29,388 bases of DNA. It comes from an uncultured Lachnospiraceae bacterium (GTDB lineage: Bacteria > Bacillota > Clostridia > Lachnospirales > Lachnospiraceae). Where the stretch lies: contig CAJTXP010000049.1 in assembly GCA_910583615.1 (NCBI GenBank), forward strand, positions 1 to 29,388, written 5' to 3'. The notes under the pieces are model-generated. The model searched no databases. It worked only from the letters and a program-made list of their open reading frames with translations, and was not told the origin of the DNA. Shown here piece by piece: positions 23,559-29,388 of this stretch. The position numbers were made by a program, and so were the translations under genes. Each line of letters begins with the position of its first letter. The stretch's first letter is position 1.

Positions 23559-26471
23559 TTAATTATTTTCTTCCTCATCAAGTTCAATTGCTTCTGTTTC
23601 GATGATAAATTTAACGCTGCCTTTCATTGCATCGCTCTTACCGGAAAAACTCTGGTAAGCCTCAGAAAGATCCGATATTGCATCCACACGGTCCAGCAGG
23701 TTCTGGAGATCTACATTGACTGTATCATACAGCTTCTGTATTCCGTCATCATTATATTCATGAACTCCATCCAGAAGTTCTTCAGTACCATCCTTCAGTT
23801 CATCCACGCCGTCCACCAGATCGACAACTCCGTCCTTCAGCTCCTGTGTGCCGTCTTTCAGTTCCTGCGTACCGTCTTTCAGTTCCTCTGTACCATCCTT
23901 CAGTTCCTGCGTACCGTCATATAATTCTTTTGTACCTTCTCTGAGGTCAATTCCGCCCTGATAGAGTTTTTCGGTACCGGCCTTCAATGTATCGGAGCCT
24001 GTTTTCAAGCTGCCGATTCCCTGCTGCAGTTCTGCTGCACCGGTCGTTAAGGTTCCCATCTGGCTGTTGATCAGAGCAACTCCATCATAGATCTGACCAA
24101 CAGAAGCTTCCAGAGCCGCCATCCCTTCTGTCAGCTGCGCAAGCTGCGTCGCATCCGCACCCGCATTCAGCTGGCCTGCAACCTGCCTGAGCGCCGTATC
24201 TGCACCTGCAAGCCCTGCATATTCTGTAGCCGCCTCGCGAAGCTGGTTCTGCAGATCTGTAATCTCATTCAGTTTTACAATCAGATCCGTCTGCAGTTTC
24301 ACTACTTTCCTGTATCCCTCAATGACGGCTGCCGGATCAGAAATACCCGTTCCATCTGCCCTCTGTCCGGAATTCCCCGTCTGCACCATACTCATAGACG
24401 TCATTCCTTCAGACTCATTCGGACTTTCCAGATATGATTCCGCAAATTCCGACGATTCTTCCGTCTCCTTTGCTTCTTCTGATTCTTCTTGTTTTTCTTC
24501 CACTTCCCCGGCTGCTTCTAACGAAGAAACTTCTTCACCGGACTCCTCTTCCGGCATGGACTCCGGAGCTTTTTCCCGAATTCCGTTCGCTGTAGGAGCC
24601 GATTCTGTTTCAGCAGACTGCTCCTTATCATTTTCCGGCTCTGACGGCTGCTCCTCATCAGCTTCCGTCCTGCCAGACTGTTCTTTATCGCTTTCCGGCT
24701 CTGACGGCTGTTCCTCATCAGCTTCCGTCCTGTCAGTCTGTTCTTTATCGCTTTCCGGCTCTGACGGCTGCTCCTCATCAGCTTCCGTCCTGTCAGTCTG
24801 TTCTTTATCGCTTTCCGGCTCTGTCGGCTGCTCCTCATCAGCCTCTGCCCTGACAGGCTGCTCTTCACTTTCCGACTCCGACTCCTCCGGCTGTACAGAA
24901 TCCAATCCCTCAGAAGCCAAAACTTCCTCCGTTACCGCATCCGCTTCTGCTCCGCTTCCAGACGGCAGCATGCCCATCTGCTCTGCCAGCTCTTTCAACT
25001 GATACTGAATCGCTTCTGCTTCCCCAACCGCTTTTTTCAGATTTCCCGTCAGCAGGATTACGTTGTTCTGCGCTTCCTGCATGTTTTTCTGATTTTCTGC
25101 AATGTTCTGCTCCAGTTTATTTCCCATCTCCAGAACGCCGGTCACCAGAGTATCAACACCATTTTTCAAGAGTCCCACGCTGGCCTTTATATAGGGATGC
25201 TCTGCATCGCCGCTTTTGCCATCCGGTCCCAGCATCATCGGATTCTGAAGCGACTGAAGCCCTGCAGCCAGCGTATTCACACCGCCTGTCAGTTTCGGTA
25301 CGTTGTCATTCAGAAGTCCCACGCCTTCCTTAAGCGTTCCGGTTCCCTGATCCAGTTCCTTTGCGCCCTCACGAAGGTCTTTTGCTCCGTCATTCAGCTT
25401 ATCCGCTCCGTCCATCAGATCCTGCGCTCCGTCGTCCAGCTCCCAGGCTCCGTCATTCAGCTCCACAGCTCCGTCATCCAGCTCCACGGCGCCATCCCAC
25501 AGATCCGGCATATTGTCTTTCAGCTCTAAAACGCCGTCGTCCAGCTCAACACAGCCGTCGATCAGATCATAAGTGGCATCATTGAGCTCTTCCATATCAT
25601 CTTTCAGATCATCAAAACCATCCATATCATCGGAGTTCAGCTCACTCAGTACATCCGGCATCAGTATCGTTGCAGTCATGCCAAGTTCAAAATCCGTCAC
25701 ATCCGCAGTCACTTCCACATACTCCGGAATATCAATGTCTTCAAATCCTTCCAGATTCAGAAGATCCAGACTGGCATACAGGCCCGGCATGGCAACGCCT
25801 GCCACGACCGTATTCTTTCCATCCGAAAGAATCTTTCCATTTTCCACTTCCACATTTACAAACCGGTCAGAATCCAGAATCACGGTACTGGCCGCCACAA
25901 ACGGCACATACAGTTCTGTTTCTTCTCCTCCGATCTTTATTTTCTGCATACTGTGGTTTTCATAGTCAAAACGAATCTTTACTTTCCCGCTTTTTCCAGC
26001 CAGTTCTTCCGGCTCGATCTCTGCCCCGTCCAGATAATAGGTCACTCTTACATCCACAGGCAGCGCCTCGGAAGTCTCTCCCTGATAATAGATGTCATTG
26101 CCGCCTGCCGCCCAGACATATGTGTCCCCATCCTGTGCAAAAGTTTCATTTCCTTTTACATTTACCACATCCGTAAGCCGTGTAACGTCTGTAATCTCAG
26201 CCGCGCCTTCCCCGTTTTTCAGCCAGCCGCTGACCGTGATATTCTTTACGTTACCGCCGGCATCCGCATTTACATATACCGTCTCTTCTTTTTCCGCGGT
26301 TCCTTCCGTTGACCGGTCCGCCGCCTTCTCCATCATTTCCTCTGCTTTTGCCGACTCTTCTGCAACTTCTTCTGTTGTCTCTTCCACAGTCTCTGCGGTT
26401 TTGCTGCACCCGCAGACAGAAGCGGCCAGCACGATGCTCAGTCCCAGACTCAATAATCTTTTATTTTTCAT
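23559..26471 (-). CDS. Large repeat-rich lipoprotein coupled to an MMPL transporter
   Basis: The 970-residue protein has a signal peptide ending in a lipobox-like SVCGC (Cys22) and a long acidic mature part. Residues about 60-270 look like beta-rich domains. Two blocks of heptad repeats of the type L-x-D/E-G-x-x-E (about 296-380 and 832-903) resemble those in the extracellular part of YhgE/Pip proteins and should form long helical rods. Between them are coiled-coil segments and a disordered Glu/Ser/Gln region (about 537-623) made of 20-residue repeats. There is no C-terminal membrane anchor, so unlike YhgE it is held only by lipid. Its ATG overlaps the end of the transporter gene by 11 bp, with GGAGGCGGAG upstream. 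I infer an extracytoplasmic partner of the transporter; the function is unknown. Confidence 0.8.
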   Translation of the reverse strand: MKNKRLLSLGLSIVLAASVCGCSKTAETVEETTEEVAEESAKAEEMMEKAADRSTEGTAEKEETVYVNADAGGNVKNITVSGWLKNGEGAAEITDVTRLTDVVNVKGNETFAQDGDTYVWAAGGNDIYYQGETSEALPVDVRVTYYLDGAEIEPEELAGKSGKVKIRFDYENHSMQKIKIGGEETELYVPFVAASTVILDSDRFVNVEVENGKILSDGKNTVVAGVAMPGLYASLDLLNLEGFEDIDIPEYVEVTADVTDFELGMTATILMPDVLSELNSDDMDGFDDLKDDMEELNDATYDLIDGCVELDDGVLELKDNMPDLWDGAVELDDGAVELNDGAWELDDGAQDLMDGADKLNDGAKDLREGAKELDQGTGTLKEGVGLLNDNVPKLTGGVNTLAAGLQSLQNPMMLGPDGKSGDAEHPYIKASVGLLKNGVDTLVTGVLEMGNKLEQNIAENQKNMQEAQNNVILLTGNLKKAVGEAEAIQYQLKELAEQMGMLPSGSGAEADAVTEEVLASEGLDSVQPEESESESEEQPVRAEADEEQPTEPESDKEQTDRTEADEEQPSEPESDKEQTDRTEADEEQPSEPESDKEQSGRTEADEEQPSEPENDKEQSAETESAPTANGIREKAPESMPEEESGEEVSSLEAAGEVEEKQEESEEAKETEESSEFAESYLESPNESEGMTSMSMVQTGNSGQRADGTGISDPAAVIEGYRKVVKLQTDLIVKLNEITDLQNQLREAATEYAGLAGADTALRQVAGQLNAGADATQLAQLTEGMAALEASVGQIYDGVALINSQMGTLTTGAAELQQGIGSLKTGSDTLKAGTEKLYQGGIDLREGTKELYDGTQELKDGTEELKDGTQELKDGTQELKDGVVDLVDGVDELKDGTEELLDGVHEYNDDGIQKLYDTVNVDLQNLLDRVDAISDLSEAYQSFSGKSDAMKGSVKFIIETEAIELDEEENN
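23789..23935 (-). repeat. 21-bp heptad-coding tandem repeats (C-terminal block)
   Basis: Seven consecutive 21-bp units, for example CGTCTTTCAGTTCCTGCGTAC at 23852 and near copies at 23873 and 23894, encode repeats such as KDGTQEL in the lipoprotein. The central units differ by only a few bases. Confidence 0.75.
24601..24860 (-). repeat. 60-bp tandem repeat inside the lipoprotein gene
   Basis: About 4.3 copies of a 60-bp unit encode 20-residue repeats around EEQPSEPESDKEQTDRTEAD. The copies at 24721-24780 and 24781-24840 differ at one base, and the copy at 24661-24720 differs from its neighbour at three. The outer copies are more diverged. Because the unit is a multiple of three, changes in copy number keep the frame. 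Confidence 0.9.
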
Positions 26472-28569
26472 TTTCTCCGCCTCCAGTCTCTACATTCTGC
26501 TGTTTCAGACATTTCCGCATTCCTATGGTGGTAAAACAGATCAGCCTGTCAAATACCAGAAAGAATGACGGAAGTAAAAAAAGTACGATCGCCATGCTGA
26601 TCAGCGCTCCTCTGGCCAGCAGGATTACAATGGATTTAATCATATCAATATTGGAATACAGGGCCACGCCGATAGTCGATGCAAAAAGACTGAACGCACT
26701 GGTAATAATAGAATGAAATGACGTTTTGTGCGCAATCTCTACCGCCTCTTTTTTGCTCTTCCCGGCCAGGCGTTCGTCCTTGTACCGGTTTGTCATCAGA
26801 ATCGCATAGTCCACAGTAGCTCCCAGCTGAATGGTTCCCACCACAATCGGAGCCACAAATGCCTGACTGATTCCTCGGTAATAAGAAAATGCCATATTTA
26901 CAAAAATCGAAAATTCAATCGTTGTTACCAGAATAAATGGAAGACTGAACGATTTGAAAACCACCATGACAATCAAAAAGATCGCCAGAATTGACAGGGT
27001 ATTAACCGTCATCAGATCCACGCTGGTCACGTCCTCCAGATCCTTCATCAACGGCGCTTCTCCAATCACCATGGCCGTATCATCGTAAGCCTTCACGATC
27101 TCATTGATCCTGGCGATCTGAGCGTTACATGGAGCTGTCGCCGAACTGTACTGCGAACAGATAAATACCATCTCATAATTTTCCGACTTCAATGTGGAGG
27201 TCAGCTTTTGAGGAATCATGGATTCCGGAATTCCGCCTCCCAGCACGGACTGAATGCCGAGCGCCCAGTCCACGCCGTCCACCTGTTCGATTTCCTGAAT
27301 CATGTTTGCTTTGTCCTTCGCACTATTCCCACTGTTCATCAGAAGAATATGTACGTTGCTCATATCAAATGTATTTTTCAGCTTCTCATTGGCAACTGCG
27401 CTGTCCAGATCATCCGGAAGACCGGTGTCAATATTATAATACAGCTCCACCTCATTGTTGCCATGGTAAGCCGGAACAAATGCAATCAAAAAGAGAAGAA
27501 TCCATACCCAGTGAAATTTCCGAATAAAATCCGACAGTTTTCCCATATCCGGGAAAAAGGACCTGTGTCTGAACTTCATGATCTGTTTTTCAAACAGAAG
27601 CACCATTGCCGGAAGCACGGTCACGCAGCACACGACTCCAATGATTACGCCCTTGATCATGACGATTCCAAGATTTTCTCCAAGCGCGAAGGTCATGAAG
27701 ATCAGTGCCGCGAAGCCTGCAATGGTCGTAAGCGAACTTCCTATAACAGAGATAAAAGTCTCGCTGATTGCTTCTGCCATGGCATCATCCCGGTTTTCAT
27801 AACGCGGCCTGCACTCTTCATAACTGTGAAGGAGAAAGATAGAGTAGTCCGTCGTAACTCCCAGCTGCAGAACCGCAACAAGCGCCTGCGTAATATAGGA
27901 AACATCTCCCAGGAACAGATTGCTTCCCATATTATAAGCAACTGCCAGACCGATGCTGGTCAGGAAGAGAAAAGGAACCGCAAAGGAATCCGTAGTCAGG
28001 ATCAGCACCAGCAGAGAGAGAAGGCTTGCTACCATGACATATCCTGGAATCTCTTTCATAGCCAGATTCTTAATATCCGTAACAATTCCGCTCATACCGC
28101 TGATGAAACACTGCTGTCCTACCTGGGTTCGCATCTCTTCAATCGCTTCCATGGTCGTCTCCGCCGACGTGGTCTGATCGAACAGCGCGATCATCATCGT
28201 GGAATCTCCCTGAAAAAGCGCATCCGCCACCGCACCCGGAATCATGCTGACCGGCACGTCGATCCCCACAAAATCATCGTACCACAGTACCTTTTCCACA
28301 TGATCGATTGCTTCAATCTTCTCTTCCAGTGCAACCACATCTTTCTTCTCCATCCCGTCTACCACAACCATGGAGAATGCGCCCATGCCGAATTCATCCA
28401 CCATGATGTCCTGTCCTGCCACTGTTTCCAGAGAGTCCGGCAGATAACTCAAAATATCATAGTTGACCTTTGTGGCAATGAACCCGATGGCTGATGGGAT
28501 CAGAAGCAGCAATGCCATAAGCACTATGGATATCTTACGTTTTGCGATAAACTTTCCTATCCGTTTCAT
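26461..28569 (-). CDS. MMPL/RND-superfamily transporter
   Basis: The protein has about 702 residues, 12 predicted membrane helices and the two-fold repeat of the RND superfamily: a helix, a large outer loop, then a bundle, twice. Each half carries the MMPL signature in its fourth-helix equivalent, GVTTDYSIFLLHSYEE and GATVDYAILMTNRYKDE, where the Asp is part of the proton relay. The size and lack of a long C-terminal tail are like YdfJ of Bacillus. Such proteins export lipids, siderophores or drugs. I set the start at 28569, after AGGTGAGG; the longer reading to 28626 uses a TTG without a ribosome site and would cover an operator. It is co-expressed with the following lipoprotein. Confidence 0.93.
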   Translation of the reverse strand: MKRIGKFIAKRKISIVLMALLLLIPSAIGFIATKVNYDILSYLPDSLETVAGQDIMVDEFGMGAFSMVVVDGMEKKDVVALEEKIEAIDHVEKVLWYDDFVGIDVPVSMIPGAVADALFQGDSTMMIALFDQTTSAETTMEAIEEMRTQVGQQCFISGMSGIVTDIKNLAMKEIPGYVMVASLLSLLVLILTTDSFAVPFLFLTSIGLAVAYNMGSNLFLGDVSYITQALVAVLQLGVTTDYSIFLLHSYEECRPRYENRDDAMAEAISETFISVIGSSLTTIAGFAALIFMTFALGENLGIVMIKGVIIGVVCCVTVLPAMVLLFEKQIMKFRHRSFFPDMGKLSDFIRKFHWVWILLFLIAFVPAYHGNNEVELYYNIDTGLPDDLDSAVANEKLKNTFDMSNVHILLMNSGNSAKDKANMIQEIEQVDGVDWALGIQSVLGGGIPESMIPQKLTSTLKSENYEMVFICSQYSSATAPCNAQIARINEIVKAYDDTAMVIGEAPLMKDLEDVTSVDLMTVNTLSILAIFLIVMVVFKSFSLPFILVTTIEFSIFVNMAFSYYRGISQAFVAPIVVGTIQLGATVDYAILMTNRYKDERLAGKSKKEAVEIAHKTSFHSIITSAFSLFASTIGVALYSNIDMIKSIVILLARGALISMAIVLFLLPSFFLVFDRLICFTTIGMRKCLKQQNVETGGGENEK

Positions 28570-28626
28570 CTTCCTCACCTTCCAGATTTTCTTTGTTATT
28601 GTCCCGAAAATGACCGGCTTATTCAA

Positions 28627-28643
28627 AATGACCCTTAGTCATT
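28627..28643 (-). promoter_or_regulatory. Operator 1 of the MMPL operon
   Basis: AATGAC-N5-GTCATT is a perfect inverted repeat located about 7-23 nt downstream of the predicted start site. Its half-sites are the same as in operator 2, 43 bp away centre to centre. The symmetry suggests a dimeric TetR- or MarR-type repressor. Confidence 0.7.
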
Positions 28644-28656
28644 TCTATCATTATAT

Positions 28657-28685
28657 GTTATACTACAAAAATGACCACTAGTCAA
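28657..28685 (-). promoter_or_regulatory. Sigma-A promoter of the MMPL-lipoprotein operon
   Basis: On the minus strand TTGACT (28680-28685) and TATAAC (28657-28662) are 17 bp apart. The -35 box overlaps operator 2 and the predicted start, near 28650, lies just before operator 1, so a bound repressor would block polymerase. Confidence 0.75.
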
Positions 28686-28686
28686 T
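28670..28686 (-). promoter_or_regulatory. Operator 2 of the MMPL operon
   Basis: AATGAC-N5-GTCAAT repeats the half-sites of operator 1 with one change in the last arm. It overlaps the -35 box. No candidate repressor gene is in the window next to it. Confidence 0.7.
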
Positions 28687-28732
28687 ATTTTTTATAAACT
28701 TTTTATGGATTTACGCAGGTAAGATAAAACAG

Positions 28733-28767
28733 AAAAAGGCTTTGAGAGTCTGTCTTCTCTCAAAGCC
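28733..28767 (-). terminator. Intrinsic terminator of the metG region
   Basis: GGCTTTGAGAG (28738-28748) and CTCTCAAAGCC (28757-28767) form a perfect 11-bp stem with an 8-nt loop, followed on the minus strand by TTTTT (28733-28737). It lies 23 nt after the metG stop and insulates the MMPL promoter. Confidence 0.9.
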
Positions 28768-28790
28768 CTGTTTCATTCGTATACTTTTGT

Positions 28791-29246
28791 TTAATACAGC
28801 TTCGCGCCTGCCGGAATATGGTCGTCCACGATCAGAAGATGAAGCTTTTCCTCCCCTTCTTCCTCATGAACTGCACTGATGATCATTCCGCAGGAATCAA
28901 TGCCCATCATGGCTCTCGGCGGAAGATTGGTAATAGCGATCAACGTCTTCCCAATCAGTTCTTCCGGCTCATAATACGCGTGAATGCCGCTTAAAATCGT
29001 ACGCTCTGTATCTGTCCCGTCGTCCAGCGTAAACTGCAGCAGTTTCTTACTCTTCGGTACGGCAGTGCATGCCTTTACCTTTACCGCCCTGAAATCAGAC
29101 CGGCTGAACGTCTCAAAATCCACCAGATCAGAAAATAACGGCTCAATCTTTACTTTTGAAAAGTCAATAACTTCTTTTACGGGTTCAGCTGTTTTCTCCA
29201 CTGCCTTACCCTGACTCTTTTTCGTCTCTGTGCCCAGCGACTTCAT
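28791..29246 (-). CDS. metG: Methionyl-tRNA synthetase C-terminal tRNA-binding domain, probably truncated
   Basis: The 151-residue reading contains a complete EMAP/Trbp111-type OB fold (about 45-151): DFRAVKVKACTAVPKSKKLLQFTLDDG, then TILSGIHAYYEPEELIGKTL and NLPPRAMMGIDSCGMIISA. In many Clostridia this domain is the C-terminal end of MetRS, where it dimerises and binds tRNA. The segment before it (TETKKSQGKAVEKTAEP) looks like the flexible linker of MetRS. No catalytic domain is present. An in-frame TGA lies five codons before the first ATG, and there is no ribosome binding site. So this looks like the 3' part of metG cut off at about 29247, rather than a free tRNA-binding protein, although the latter is possible. 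Confidence 0.75.
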   Translation of the reverse strand: MKSLGTETKKSQGKAVEKTAEPVKEVIDFSKVKIEPLFSDLVDFETFSRSDFRAVKVKACTAVPKSKKLLQFTLDDGTDTERTILSGIHAYYEPEELIGKTLIAITNLPPRAMMGIDSCGMIISAVHEEEGEEKLHLLIVDDHIPAGAKLY

Positions 29247-29388
29247 CGTCGGGATTTTAAGTCAGTTTAATTTAAAATGGCTTATTTCCCTTTATTTAGC
29301 CGCTTTTCGGTATCTCGACCACAGCAATATAACGCTGTTTCATTGATTAAAACCCTTGAATTTGTCGTACTCTTGTCGTATGGCACAC
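29247..29388. other. AT-rich junction sequence next to the truncated metG
   Basis: No gene is supported in these last 142 bp. The sequence is more AT-rich than its neighbours and does not continue metG. It contains two tandem 11-bp units sharing TTGTCGTA (from about 29356), and an imperfect inverted repeat with GGCT and AGCC ends around 29279-29301. Direct repeats of this kind can be arm-type binding sites at the ends of integrative elements, but the window ends before this can be judged. Confidence 0.4.

Noticed and set aside
24518..24868. 116-codon minus-strand frame rich in Arg/Lys/Ser
   Set aside because: It is a frame-shifted reading of the same repeats inside the lipoprotein gene, with no independent start signal.
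24322..25002. 226-codon open frame on the plus strand, Ser/Asp-rich with repeats
   Set aside because: It is the antisense shadow of the 60-bp repeats in the lipoprotein gene; no ribosome binding site and its repeats simply mirror the sense codons.
27208..28494. 428-codon open frame on the plus strand opposite the MMPL transporter
   Set aside because: The opposite strand encodes a clear 12-helix transporter; the antisense product is rich in His, Cys and Arg with no recognisable domain.
1..29388. Search for tRNA or rRNA genes, CRISPR arrays and transposases
   Set aside because: By eye no cloverleaf-like tRNA, rRNA core sequence, regularly spaced repeat-spacer array or transposase motif was found; a covariance-model scan would be the decisive test.

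Overview
The window looks like chromosomal core DNA of an endospore-forming Firmicute of class Clostridia, most likely family Lachnospiraceae. The reasons are the sporulation and germination genes (a gerA-type operon and a SipL-like coat morphogenesis gene), strong GGAGG-type ribosome binding sites, a mutS2/yhaM/DUF1934/CarD gene set typical of low-GC Gram-positives, and roughly even base composition. No rRNA, tRNA, CRISPR array or complete mobile element was recognised. The family placement is inference.

Layout. (1) 92-3876, minus strand: rlmD (23S rRNA m5U methyltransferase), yhaM (3'-5' exoribonuclease) and a membrane-anchored HtrA/PDZ protein whose protease triad appears lost. (2) 4072-8670, plus strand: mutS2, then an OmpR-type response regulator and its sensor kinase with a 4-bp overlap. 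The htrA and mutS2 promoters diverge from a 195-bp gap. (3) 8688-14313, minus strand: a germination block. A gerAA gene is followed by one ORF that fuses a GerAB permease to a shortened GerAC lipoprotein, then a small lipoprotein, a DUF1934 protein, an unknown protein and a MATE exporter. (4) 14518-17477, minus strand: a PrcB-type lipoprotein, the SipL-like LysM/SPOCS protein and ispE. (5) 17756-22467, plus strand: malQ, plsC, ddl and murF behind one good promoter, a probable carbohydrate/envelope operon. (6) 22628-23152, minus strand: a CarD-type regulator with a long structured leader. (7) 23559-28569, minus strand: an MMPL/RND transporter and a 970-residue repeat-rich lipoprotein, translationally coupled, behind a promoter bracketed by two copies of an inverted repeat. 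(8) 28791-29246, minus strand: only the C-terminal tRNA-binding part of methionyl-tRNA synthetase, interrupted at 29247 by AT-rich sequence carrying an 11-bp tandem repeat.

Several points are unusual. The ger operon has a good sigma-G-like promoter, yet a terminator-shaped hairpin lies between that promoter and the ribosome binding site. The GerAB-GerAC fusion has an internal lipobox. The HtrA homologue looks like a pseudoprotease. The MMPL operon pairs a transporter with a large surface lipoprotein that contains heptad repeats and a nearly identical 60-bp tandem repeat. malQ has a very GC-rich leader hairpin that pairs best in the sense RNA.
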